This document shows, one piece after another, positions 56,801-64,000 of a stretch of DNA of 64,000 nucleotides. The position numbers and the translations under genes are program-made. Each line of letters starts with the position of its first letter. Position 1 is the stretch's first letter. The DNA is taken from the NCBI GenBank assembly GCA_021186555.1, contig JAJKFL010000007.1, forward strand, positions 24,991,177 to 25,055,176, read 5' to 3'. This DNA comes from Reticulitermes speratus. Lineage: Eukaryota; Arthropoda; Insecta; Blattodea; Rhinotermitidae. Below the pieces are notes generated by a model. It was not told the DNA's origin. It saw only the letters and a list, made by a program, of their open reading frames with translations, and ran no database searches.

Positions 56801-57312
56801 TAAAAGGACTGAGAAAACCACAGAACTTTTCAGCCAGGAAAGCTGACATCTGGGCAAAGATTCAAATATAGAAATTTTGAAATAAGAATCACTTCAATGC
56901 GAGATTTGACATTCTGACAGCAGTGCTCATGGAGACTCAAGTCTTCAGGGATATTACACAGTGCTGTCCCAGCAGGTTAAGGCAGTATGTTCCCTTCAAT
57001 ATATTGGTAACCAATTACGTCAACATGACGTAACATCCCTGGAGACTTGACTCTTCAAGAAGTACTGCATTATAACATATAGTGAGCTGTTTTTTCACTC
57101 TGCTCTGGCACACATATACTGCACCTTTGTCAAATTCAAACTCCACTGCACCACTGAAGCTAAGTTTTCTCATTGCAGGTTTATGTATCACGGGCATAAC
57201 GGTGGTCTTAGTTGCCTGCAGGTTACGTGTGGTCAGGAGGCGTCTACGACGTGTTGGAAAATCTCCATATGCACATGATGCTGACTACTTAGTTAATGGG
57301 ATGTACTTGTAG
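41726..57312 (+). CDS. LDLa-domain type I membrane protein, LRP11-like (3' nine exons; 5' part missing)
   Basis: Nine exons splice into a continuous frame of about 530 residues that lacks its N-terminus: 41726-41860, 44272-44565, 46242-46487, 46973-47066, 51160-51293, 52499-52758, 55287-55446, 56535-56684, 57179-57312. In order they encode one LDL-receptor class A domain (six Cys, ending CADGSDE), a long Gln/Pro/Asn-rich stalk, an acidic juxtamembrane stretch, a transmembrane helix ([20 protein letters not shown]) and a basic 39-residue tail ending [11 protein letters not shown]. All introns are GT-AG and junction phases agree (1,1,1,2,1,0,1,1). The family assignment rests on the LDLa-stalk-TM order; vertebrate LRP11 adds MANSC and PKD domains upstream, none of which I found here. 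No AATAAA is seen soon after the stop; ATTAAA at 58201 is a possible polyadenylation signal. The likely role is cell-surface binding; the ligand is unknown. Confidence 0.85.
41885..42165 (+). mobile_element. SINE-2 in the intron after exon a
   Basis: GATCCGGGGTTCGAATCCCG (B box), ACGTCCAGACCAGCTCTGGG, GTAAAGCGGCCGGGGTGTGA, TAAGAATGAGTGGAGTTATA, TATGCCTTCATGGCGTGTAC. Most CpGs are kept, unlike neighbouring repeats further right, so it is either a late insertion or lies at the edge of the depleted zone. The A box is weak. Confidence 0.85.
42290..42917 (+). mobile_element. LINE-C (Jockey-like) 3' fragment
   Basis: Open to a stop at 42,750: [20 protein letters not shown], then [39 protein letters not shown] and [16 protein letters not shown]. 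This is the region downstream of the RT active site in Jockey-like LINEs (the GIIFWGNS...QKK.IRIM.G...TSCR.LFK pattern). The active site itself is not included. The 3' end runs into a (TATG)n tail near 42,878-42,917, in the sense orientation of the host gene. Confidence 0.85.
43703..43872. mobile_element. Small pogo/Tigger-like MITE in intron
   Basis: Starts CAGTCAAACCCCAAACAGTG after TA, and ends GGGTTTTATTG before TA. The segment GATATAGCGCCACC and its near-inverse lie inside. About 170 bp, non-coding. Terminal identity is modest. Confidence 0.45.
44272..44565 (+). CDS. Exon b: Gln/Pro-rich stalk
   Basis: 98 codons, phase 1 at both ends, acceptor GCGTTACAG, donor GGTG|GTAAAT. Encodes [16 protein letters not shown], a short [12 protein letters not shown] stretch and [20 protein letters not shown]. 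Gln codons are mixed CAA and CAG, so it is not a simple slippage tract. The acceptor's pyrimidine tract is weak, so the exact start is less sure than the frame. Confidence 0.8.
45064..45268 (+). mobile_element. LINE-C fragment
   Basis: [20 protein letters not shown] and [15 protein letters not shown] parallel the LINE-C copy at 42.5-42.75 kb. Preceded by an (AAT)n run at 45,050-45,063. Trace MITE-A-like sequence follows at about 45,285-45,360. Confidence 0.85.
46242..46487 (+). CDS. Exon c: Asn/Gln/Gly-rich stalk
   Basis: 82 codons, phase 1 at both ends, acceptor ATATTTCCAG, donor GAGG|GTGAGT. Encodes [36 protein letters not shown] and [20 protein letters not shown] (in VNLSS) is a possible N-glycosylation site. 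The symmetric phase means it can be skipped without a frame change. Confidence 0.85.
46488..46972 (+). other. Intron after exon c, with weak tRNA-like SINE trace
   Basis: CCTAGGAGTAACATGCTGGC near 46,570 and TTGGATTTGAGACCAGG near 46,607 look like decayed A and B boxes. No other feature. Confidence 0.35.
46973..47066 (+). CDS. Exon d: short stalk exon with two possible donors
   Basis: Acceptor TTTTGTTTCAG. Phase 1 start. Encodes [20 protein letters not shown] and, if extended, [12 protein letters not shown]. Two donors give the same end phase (2): CAG|GTACAA after 47,030 and CAA|GTATGT after 47,066. The second is closer to the consensus and is used here. The 36-bp difference is exactly 12 codons. 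Confidence 0.75.
47067..51159 (+). other. Large intron between exons d and e
   Basis: About 4.1 kb, AT-rich and CpG-poor. A decayed MITE-C-like segment lies at 50,335-50,480 (ACCCTTTCAAAAGCACACTG, GTGTTCTGTTCACACAGTAC). A G12 run lies near 50,651. CCTTTCACTATCTAAACTAG near 47,605 may be another MITE-C end. Open frames of 60-80 codons show no domains. Confidence 0.55.
51160..51293 (+). CDS. Exon e: Asn/Tyr/Pro-rich stalk
   Basis: Phase 2 start, phase 1 end. Acceptor TTTCTGTACCAG, donor CAAG|GTATGA. Encodes [20 protein letters not shown] and [16 protein letters not shown]. It restores the frame changed by exon d, so exons d and e can be skipped only as a pair. Confidence 0.85.
51294..52498 (+). 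other. Intron after exon e
   Basis: Contains a LINE-C end at 52,066-52,450. The left 770 bp hold nothing recognised. Confidence 0.5.
52066..52450 (+). mobile_element. LINE-C-like (Jockey) 3' end
   Basis: [20 protein letters not shown] followed by [20 protein letters not shown], then a stop near 52,218. The pattern (YN.LP..IK...FK..LR.FL...SFY.VEEF) matches the end of the LINE-C protein, but the sequence differs, so it is a related subfamily. It ends in AATACAATATAATACAATG repeats. Confidence 0.75.
52499..52758 (+). CDS. Exon f: acidic and His-rich stalk
   Basis: Phase 1 start, phase 0 end. Acceptor CTTCACACAG, donor AAG|GTAATG. Encodes [20 protein letters not shown], then [15 protein letters not shown] and [18 protein letters not shown]. 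The PDYYYED cluster is a possible tyrosine-sulfation site by composition. Confidence 0.9.
52940..54816 (+). mobile_element. LINE-A (RTE-like), longest copy, with reverse-transcriptase domain
   Basis: About 1.9 kb in the host intron, same strand. Order: linker ([12 protein letters not shown]), RT start [52 protein letters not shown] (first catalytic Asp), [18 protein letters not shown], the active site YADD at 53,937-53,948, then [37 protein letters not shown] and [13 protein letters not shown]. The endonuclease domain upstream is absent. At least one in-frame stop and about three frameshifts (near 53,497, 53,630, 53,735 and 54,235) separate the open pieces, so it is dead. It ends GGAGTTAGTT. 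Many CpGs of the other copies appear here as TpG or CpA. Confidence 0.92.
55287..55446 (+). CDS. Exon g: charged stalk
   Basis: Phase 0 start, phase 1 end. Acceptor GTTATTTCAG, donor GAAG|GTGAGT. Encodes [20 protein letters not shown], then [18 protein letters not shown] and TEAPTVKTE. Exons f and g together are frame-neutral. Confidence 0.9.
55447..56534 (+). other. Intron after exon g, nothing recognised
   Basis: Non-coding; a (TA)n run near 56,428. No LINE, SINE or MITE signature was seen. Confidence 0.45.
56535..56684 (+). CDS. Exon h: juxtamembrane region and start of transmembrane helix
   Basis: Phase 1 at both ends. Acceptor TCTATTTACAG, donor CTGG|GTAAAC. Encodes [20 protein letters not shown], then [20 protein letters not shown] and [11 protein letters not shown] is a possible N-glycosylation site. 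The transmembrane helix is split by the next intron. Confidence 0.92.
56905..57070. mobile_element. MITE-A copy in the last intron, CpG-decayed
   Basis: CTGACAGCAGTGCTCATGGA and AAGTCTTCAGGGATATTACA on the left; GACGTAACATCCCTGGAGAC on the right. The family core CGACGTTTCGG has become CCTTCAATATATTGG-type sequence. Confidence 0.7.
57179..57312 (+). CDS. Exon i: transmembrane helix end and cytoplasmic tail
   Basis: Acceptor CATTGCAG. Encodes [20 protein letters not shown], then [20 protein letters not shown] and GMYL before TAG at 57310-57312. The Arg-rich segment right after the helix fixes the topology (N-terminus outside). The tail has two Tyr near its end, in [13 protein letters not shown]. 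Confidence 0.93.
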
Positions 57313-57754
57313 TGTACGCCTATGCATGCTGGATTAACTGTTGAAAGGAAAAAATTTGTAATGGGAAGAAAATCTTTAAGAATTTCTTTTACCATCCATT
57401 TGAACAACATACAGACATAAACACAAGACTGTATGTAGGAGATATAATAATTACAGTGATCAATATTTATGAAAGTGATATTTATGTGAGTTTTAAAAAC
57501 AGGAACATTCTATACAATGCAATTTATATGATACACAGTTCGGTATTGCATATTTCTTTTAAATATTAATTTTATAAGCTAACTTTTATGTGTATTTTGT
57601 TAGTTTATATGTTATATAGCTGTAAGTAAATTTTAATGTCATATAATTACTGATAGTCAGGGTGGTCCAACTGCAGGCTTGTTGGTCACATGCCAAAATT
57701 TTAAGGCTTCATATTGTAAGAACCTTTAGGAACTAATATCCTCATATAAGTTTA

Positions 57755-57975
57755 AGGTTTTCACAGCAGTGCTGTTGAAGATTCTGTTCTTCTGGGATAT
57801 GACGCTGTGTCAATGCGTAACTGGTCCCTGATGTTTTGAAGGAATGCGTTATGTTCAGAACATTCGTGAAAATCTAGACCCTTGAGGATGATGGCAATAT
57901 GTTCCTTTGGAACATTAGAAACTGATTACCTAGTGCTGCAGTCATATCCCACAAGAGTGGAACATTCATCATTAT
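57755..57975. mobile_element. MITE-A copy downstream of the gene, CpG-decayed
   Basis: TTTTCACAGCAGTGCTGTTG, CTTCTGGGATATGACGCTGT, CCCTGATGTTTTGAAGGAAT on the left; GACCCTTGAGGATGATGGCA, CCTTTGGAACATTAGAAACT, GCAGTCATATCCCACAAGAG on the right. The core shows CGACGTTTCGG changed to TGATGTTTTGA. It may lie inside the 3' UTR. Confidence 0.85.
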
Positions 57976-59233
57976 AAAATCTTGCATCATCTTATAAAAT
58001 AACATTATCATGTGTGACCTGCACACCTTATACCTTTTGACATTTGGCTCGCAATGTTGATGATGTTGGTCAACAAAGTCAAAATTATTGGACCATTCTG
58101 TCATAAATTATGCAACCAAAATTATTTAAATTATGTTTCTGTCTCAAGGACTTAATTAACTAGTGGATGCTTAGAAACTGTGACATGTAGTTGTGCTATT
58201 ATTAAATGTTTTACTAGTAAATACATTAATATACTACATAATTGATATGTCAACTTAACTGCAGACTCAGTAGACAAATAGAACCTATTCTTTGTATCTT
58301 CAGTAGTCCTAAATTTCCCATTTCACCATCTTGTTTCCTTGAATTAAGTCTCAAGTAACTAGGGCCAGAATCTAAGAAGTACCATGTACCACAGTTACAC
58401 GGTCCGGTTATCTCGGAAATGTAATGAATCCGTAACTCCATGGTACAGGGCTGGAGTGTCATGCTAACCACTCACGTCCATCTAGTGCCACAGGCTAGAA
58501 AGCATGGTCCTTTACCTGCATGTCCCCTGTGTGTTTCATAATAGGAAACTAGGGCAGAGGGGCAGTTTTCTTTATTTTAATACTTTTAGTAATCCTCTAC
58601 ACTTCTGTAATGATTATGAATTTGAGGGCTGGAAGACAGTAAATTATACTGCATTGTGCAACTGCAACATGGTATTCACAATGACATAGCCCAGGCAAGG
58701 GTAAACTCAGATTCTAATACAATTATAACACATACATAAACTAAATATATATGTACATGCACCCATATAAATAATGCAAGGATATGACAGTGAGAATGAC
58801 TATAGGGTGTGCAATAAGTCACAAAGTACATACAAACATGTTCACTATAAACATTTTTAAGGTTTCATAAGAGATAATAATTACATATAAACAGCAAATA
58901 TGTACATTCATACTAACGATTTACACTACATAATATAAACAATTTTCTTACGTATTACGAGTAACATTTAAGCATTATGAATTGATCTACTGAACAGTGT
59001 CTGTGTGTATCCTTTTAACACTACTTGAAATTTGTCCTTCTTATCCATAATGTTTTCTAAGACTTGGAGAAAGACTGTTGAAGGTTTTAATTTATTTTTA
59101 TAGTGTATAACACACATTCTGAATCAGTTACTTTCTTTTGTTATTTTTTTATGTTGGCAATGATAGTGATAGGTACTGGCACCCTGTTTGTTCTCTTTAT
59201 AACCATACAGGATAATAATTTATTCACTTAAGT
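57976..59233. other. 3' flank; mostly unrecognised
   Basis: ATTAAA at 58201-58206 could be a polyadenylation signal of the receptor gene. Around 58,380-58,500 the segments CACGGTCCGGTTATC and CACTCACGTCCATCTAGTGC suggest a very old SINE-2. Confidence 0.4.
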
Positions 59234-59398
59234 TTAACCCTTCAGTGATGATGGGATTTAAATTTTGACCATTGCCCAGGACAGAGGCATTTTAAATTTA
59301 TAGCACCCTTAAATGCATTCACAGCTGTAAGGTGCACCGAGGCCAGTAACATGTGAGAAATTAAAGGTCCATGCAGTACACATCAGCCTCCAATGACT
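59234..59398. mobile_element. MITE-D, reverse orientation, CpG-decayed
   Basis: TAACCCTTCAGTGATG at the left, GGTGCACCGAGGCCAGTAAC and AAAGGTCCATGCAGTACACA inside, CCTCCAATGAC at the right. It is the inverse of the copies at 9.3 and 20.1 kb; GGTCCGTACAG in those reads GGTCCATGCAG here. Confidence 0.65.
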
Positions 59399-60672
59399 AC
59401 ATAAACTGGTTACTAGTGATTAAATAGTTAAAACTTGAATTTTAAAATTAATCTAACCCATCTTAAAATTTGGCATTGAAAGCTTCCATGCAACATATAA
59501 CAGTTAAAATTCCATCACTCAGTCACCAGGGCTTCATTTGTAGAGCATGTGGGTGTAGAGCTAACAGTTCTAAACTTATTGTCGGAAGGTTTCCACTTTA
59601 AATCTTAGCTGGGACAATGGCTGTACTGAGAGTTTACATGGTTCACCTCAGCACATTCAGGAAAATTCTGTACGTGAATTATGTCACAACCACTTCCTTC
59701 GAAACCTTGTTCAAATCTTCAGTCATCAGTCACCTTACCCTTTGAGGTTACATAGTCTTAGAATCTTAGGGTCATAAAATACACACAAAAAGTCTACCAC
59801 ATGAAAAGTGAGTATGACAATAAGGCAGATGTTGCTTTATGAGATGCATTCTGTCAGATTCCAACAGAAAGTATCAGGACACAAGAAGAAGTATTAAAAT
59901 CACTTATTGCTGCAGAATCCTGGAAACTTGCATGCAGATAGATAAATAAATTAATCCCTAATAAAAGAACGGAAAACATGAGTAGAAATAAATGCTTACT
60001 TAGAGTTTCAGGACCATGGAGATGTCGGCAGGAAAGAGACAAACAAAGCTTAGAAAGCAATGGGGGCAACTCCACTTGCACCTCAGTCTCCCGGTGTAAA
60101 GAAAGAAAAATCAACATAATAATCATAAGCAATATCAGGTCTGTTAAAATCAAATGTAGAATACAACACCTAGAACTAACCACACTGAACTACTTGTTCA
60201 TGACTGCGGTCAAAATAAAGCCTGATAACATGTGAGAGGTTATGACATGCTGGCTGGTTGGTAACAGTGCTAATACACAAATAAGCATCCATGCAACGAC
60301 GATTGGTAGGAACAATCTGAACCACCTGCAAAATCACAGAAGGTTACTGCCATAATTTGCCTCAAACATGAATGTGTGACTTCCATGTCTGCAGAAAACC
60401 AAATCAGAATAATTATAGGAATAATCCACATGCTTCACAGACCTCAGAACATGAAGGCCAGACTCTTATTACAAAATTTTAATGTGTATAATTTATATTA
60501 TTTCTGAGCAAACTCCCAGCAGGATCCTTCTAGAAATATTCATACACTTTGAACACCTTAGATAACTAAATAATGGCTGTTATTATCGAACCATGGGTCA
60601 CGTTTTCCTGTACAGGAAAATACATGCAGGCTGGGATTATTTCTGATGTAATGTATACATAAATACATACAT
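59399..60672. other. No gene; possible old tRNA-like SINE
   Basis: At about 59,519-59,720, AGGGCTTCATTTGTAGAGCA and a weak B-box-like segment (TTTAAATCTTAGCTGG) suggest a decayed SINE. The rest is unrecognised. Confidence 0.35.
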
Positions 60673-61576
60673 ACCGTATATTCTCGAATCTAAACCGCAC
60701 CCGAATCTAATCCGCACCCAGTTTTTGGCGACTTCTTAAACGAAAAAAAGTTAGTTCGCGATTCTAATCCGCACCTTTCCTTCAACCACCCCTTGCCCAC
60801 GGGGCGACCGATTGAATAATATTGGATGTTACCAATGCGTTAAAATCCGACGTTACGCCTGTGGCCGATGAGTCATACCGATAGAGGCGGGGCCTTTCTC
60901 AACAGACGTGCGCAATCTCGTCTGAAGCCAGCTGATCTTTAGTTGTTGAAACGTGGGAGGTGCTTGTTCCAATTTGTCGTGTACCGTAGTTATGGAACAG
61001 GGACACCTGAAATCTAAACGACTCTCATATACGGCAAAGTTCAAACGTGAAGTTATTCGGTGCGCAGAGGAGAATGGAAACCGCAAAGCCGCTGCAATTT
61101 TTGGAGTTGATGAAAGCAACGTTCGACTATGGCGGAAACACAAGGCAGCGATCAGCGGGTGTGAGGCGTCACGAAGGAAATTCACTGGACCCAAGAAAGG
61201 ACGATTTCCTGAAATTGATGATGCAGTCTTCACGTTTTTTCAAGAGAGACGCAAGACTGGACTGTTTGTGAGTTATGATCTACTCGCGAGGAGGCGATAA
61301 AGAAGGCCAGATCTTTGAACATTCCTCGAATTATGAGTGATGACGGCGAGTCTGATGAATAATAAATTATAATAATAAATAATAAAATAATAGATTATTG
61401 TATTGTATTGTTCTTACGTTGTTTATTAATTACGTTAATTACGTTATTGTTATATTGTACAGCAGCTCAATCATTTTTCCAAAATCCAGCTCTAGACCGC
61501 GAATCTAATCCGCATCTGATTTTTTAGCCCTCTAAAACTGTAAAAAAAGTGCGGATTAGATTCGAGAATATACGGT
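60673..61576 (+). mobile_element. Pogo/Tigger-type DNA transposon, internally deleted
   Basis: Terminal inverted repeats: left ACCGTATATTCTCGAATCTA, right the inverse (AGATTCGAGAATATACGGT). The subterminal motif GAATCTAATCCGCACC repeats twice at each end. The interior has the transposase N-terminus, and then the frame's very C-terminal acidic end (SDDGESDE, stop near 61,360) after the segment EEAIKKARSLNIPR. The central catalytic DDE region is gone. CpGs are intact in an otherwise CpG-poor region, so the insertion is recent compared with its neighbours. Confidence 0.88.
60992..61300 (+). CDS. Pogo-type transposase N-terminal DNA-binding fragment
   Basis: 102 codons from the ATG at 60,992 (an upstream in-frame ATG at 60,953 is less likely, as family members start near MEQ). 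Encodes SKRLSYTAKFKREVIRCAEE, NGNRKAAAIFGVDESNVRLW and RKHKAAISGCEASRRKFTGP: a psq/CENP-B-like helix-turn-helix. It continues with KKGRFPEIDDAVFTFFQERR, the start of the second helical domain. The frame then slips near 61,285, with EEAIKKARSLNIPR in the next frame, so it ends early. If expressed it could bind DNA but not cut it. Confidence 0.75.
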   Translation: MEQGHLKSKRLSYTAKFKREVIRCAEENGNRKAAAIFGVDESNVRLWRKHKAAISGCEASRRKFTGPKKGRFPEIDDAVFTFFQERRKTGLFVSYDLLARRR

Positions 61577-62424
61577 CTATACACACATAAATAACATAAC
61601 ACAACCAACTTACCTGAGTTTGCCTGAGAATATGAAACAGTTCCATAAACTGGTCCTTTGTCCACCCAAGTGTTATAGAGAACTGTTCTGTAAGTTGGTT
61701 CTTGGTACATCCAAGTGTTATAATTAACTATTCAATTCATCCAAGCATTATAATAAACTGTTCCCTAAGTTGCAGTGAATGGGTTAATAAAGAATATGAA
61801 ATGCAATAGACTACAAAATTTAATTCAGTGTTTGAAGACATCACTTCAACTTCTTCTATAAAATCCACAGTAAGTACAGAGATTTTACACAGGAATTAAT
61901 TCATGAATCAACTACGAGTTGATATAAGAGACAGCATACATTCTCTCCCAGACTGTTAGCAAAGATTTTGTATAGCCTCTACTGGACAGAGAGAAATATT
62001 TTGATGTACCAACATCACTGAGCAAGAAGTCTATACATTTAGGACTGTTCCAGTGAAGCTGTAATAATCATCAATCATGTTCAATAATTATAAATATAAC
62101 TGATGAGAAATAATTAAGGTGGCAACAGATATGAATACTAAACTGAGGAAAACCTTAAATGGAAAAAATTCTACATTCAGGAAACTGAGTGTCAAAGGCA
62201 GGAAAACATGAACTTTAGAAACAAATGAAAGTTTAAGATTTGAGGTTATCTACACTATATATAAATACTTTCATGTAAGTAGGGAATGCTAAACTGAACT
62301 CTGTTCAGTTTCTAGATAACTATATTGTAAAGTATCAGCTCTATGTTAGAGTTGTTTGACCTGTTCTATATTCAAGGTAAGAACCTGAATTCGGATTTAT
62401 TGAATGCAAATAAGTTCAATTCAG
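61577..62424. other. No recognised feature
   Basis: A short internal duplication involving the CCAAGTGTTATAA-type segment (61,667, 61,710, 61,740) is the only structure seen. Confidence 0.45.
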
Positions 62425-62550
62425 TGGTGAGTATCAGGCTTCTGGGATGCAACGTTGTGGAGTCTGGGAGATAGGCACCAACACTTCAAAGGAAGCTGCT
62501 GTCACCATTTGCATGGGAGAAGATGTCGTATCCCAGAAGGCTTAAGTTTA
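62425..62550. mobile_element. MITE-A, short and CpG-decayed
   Basis: GGCTTCTGGGATGCAACGTT on the left and GATGTCGTATCCCAGAAGGC on the right are inverted ends; the middle retains CAACACTTCAAAGGAAGC (core CGACGTTTCGG decayed). Confidence 0.75.
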
Positions 62551-63399
62551 AATAGGAATTTCACTGTACTTGTATTTTAAAAACCTGCAAAGGGATGAAA
62601 AATTTCAAACATTCACAACTAAAATTTTACATTACTGAATAACATGTGCAGAGCATATTAATGACCATAATAACAGAGTGGCTGAAGATCTGATAGCTTC
62701 AAACAGTTACACACTATCCAAAGTATTCTGCTGGTTTTCATATTTTATTATTCAGTCTGCATTATTACAATGAAAAAAGTATTGTGCGAGTAAAGTCTTT
62801 AAAACATCAGCCCAACAGCCACTGCAAAATACTGTGGCTTATAATTTCTTCAATTCTGCATCCAAACTCAATCTTAACACATCAACATTCAAATACAAGC
62901 TTATCAACTCCAAAAAATCAACAAACTCACAAAGATCTACTGCATCGCAAACACATGAAGGATAAAGATGAACTACATGATAATCCACCTTTGGTAAAAC
63001 CGAGTCATATGGAAAACAGAATGGTGACTAACAGTATTCATTGTCACATTACATCTGGTATTTGAACTGTTTCATTGTATTTCACGTTGTATTGTATTGT
63101 TTCATTGTGTTCTTGATTGGAAGCATGAACAGATTTAGAAACTAATTTGTCACCTTGTAGCTACCCATTAAATTAACTGTCTTCATCATCAAGGTGGGTG
63201 ATGATGGAGGCAGCAGGTTCATCTGAAATGTCAGTACATCTACCATGCTACACAGCATCACACACAAGAACACAGACATCATATTCTTTAAGTCATCAAA
63301 ACAACTGGAATCACAAACATGAAGTTCTAAGTTCAATTCTGTCACAGTAACCTTTCTTAAGGAAACATGTGGCTTCTTATTTTATATGGAAGAAGCTGG
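62551..63399. other. No gene recognised
   Basis: A 93-codon frame at 62,784-63,065 is His/Ser/Asn-rich without a recognised domain; its composition fits AT-rich non-coding DNA. No splice signals are convincing. Confidence 0.4.
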
Positions 63400-63660
63400 A
63401 ATAGTTTAGTCAGTAGAGCAACTAGTGTATGGGCTGGACGGCCTGGGGATTGAATCCCAGCAGGAGAAAGAGATTTTTCTTTTTCTCAAAATGTCCAGAC
63501 CGGTTCTGGGGCCCACCCAGCTTCCTATTCAGTGGGTGCCACAGTTCTTTCCTGGCGATAGAATGGCCGGGGTGTGAAGTCGGCCACTCAACTCCAATTA
63601 CTGCTCAGGTTAAGAATGAGTAGAGTTACACCTCTACTCACCCAATATGCTTTCATTTGC
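63400..63660 (+). mobile_element. SINE-2, full length
   Basis: Head GGAATAGTTTAGTCAGTAGA (A box) and TGGGGATTGAATCCCAGCAG (B box), body AAAATGTCCAGACCGGTTCT, GGGGCCCACCCAGC, GAATGGCCGGGGTGTGAAGT, TAAGAATGAGTAGAGTTACA. Some CpGs are changed (GGTTCGAAT reads GGATTGAAT; ACGTCC reads ATGTCC). Confidence 0.9.
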
Positions 63661-64000
63661 ATAAACATTTTACAACTTACCATGCTCCTTTGTCTCTTTA
63701 TTTATGTGTGCTGAGGATAAAAGAAGCCACTCTTCACCAGCCTGACTTTATGATGGAATCTGATAATTAACAGTGCTTTGTTAACTGTACACATTATACA
63801 CATTATACATTGTACACAAAATGCGAAAAACAGGATTCAGAATGATGAGTTCAGTAACATCATAAAAATCTGCCTTTGGAAACTGAGGAAACTCACAAGA
63901 AACCTAAGTCAGGGTAGCTAAGATTGACGCATTCAATCTCACAAACACAAAAGGTATTTTAGCCACTATACTGTAAGATTATCTGAACACTGTTCCCAAC
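63661..64000. other. No recognised feature
   Basis: AT-rich and CpG-poor to the window edge. Confidence 0.45.

Noticed and set aside
62784-63065. 93-codon gene
   Set aside because: Its composition follows AT-rich non-coding sequence; there is no domain, no convincing splice sites and no family similarity.
1-64000. LTR retrotransposon, endogenous virus or Polinton remnants
   Set aside because: I looked for paired long direct repeats and for Gag, protease, integrase or capsid motifs and recognised none. The RT found here has the RTE-like LINE arrangement.

Overview
This is an insect nuclear genome window made mostly of dispersed repeats, with one recognisable host gene. Two of the LINE families and the dense tRNA-derived SINEs are of a kind I associate with cockroach and termite genomes, so Blattodea (cockroach or termite) is my inference; no species-specific gene proves it. 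I see no operons, rRNA, CRISPR or prokaryotic features, and no LTR or virus-like element.

Layout. Positions 1-41,300 are repeat-dominated and hold no convincing host coding sequence. They contain a 53-bp satellite at the left edge; several copies of a palindromic foldback MITE carrying the core CGACGTTTCGG (called MITE-A here); other MITE families (MITE-C, MITE-D and a long foldback at 33.5 kb); non-autonomous hAT elements with clear 8-bp target duplications (16.1, 22.0, 25.9, 31.3 and 31.9 kb); two internally deleted Tc1/mariner-type elements (14.5 and 36.1 kb); three tRNA-SINE families (SINE-1, -2, -3); and 3' ends of two RTE-like LINE families (LINE-A, LINE-B). Two of these repeats contain secondary tandem expansions: a 38-bp array inside a hAT element and a 39-bp array made from the end of LINE-B.

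Positions 41,726-57,312 (+ strand) hold the 3' nine coding exons of a type I membrane protein gene. They encode one LDL-receptor class A domain, a long Gln/Pro/Asn-rich extracellular stalk, one transmembrane helix and a short basic tail ending NGMYL. All eight internal splice junctions agree in phase. Exons encoding the N-terminal part and signal peptide are not recognised and may lie in the upstream repeats or outside the window. The architecture is most like LRP11-type receptors, by inference. Introns hold Jockey-like (LINE-C) and RTE-like (LINE-A) LINE fragments and small MITEs.

Positions 57,313-64,000 are the 3' flank: decayed MITE copies, a pogo/Tigger-type deletion derivative with an intact DNA-binding ORF (60.7-61.6 kb), and a SINE-2 at the right edge.

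The most striking large-scale signal is a drop in CpG that starts near 41.3 kb and continues to the right edge. Copies of the same repeat families keep their CpGs to the left and have them changed to TpG/CpA to the right. This looks like the footprint of germline gene-body methylation. No wholly new multi-gene system was found.
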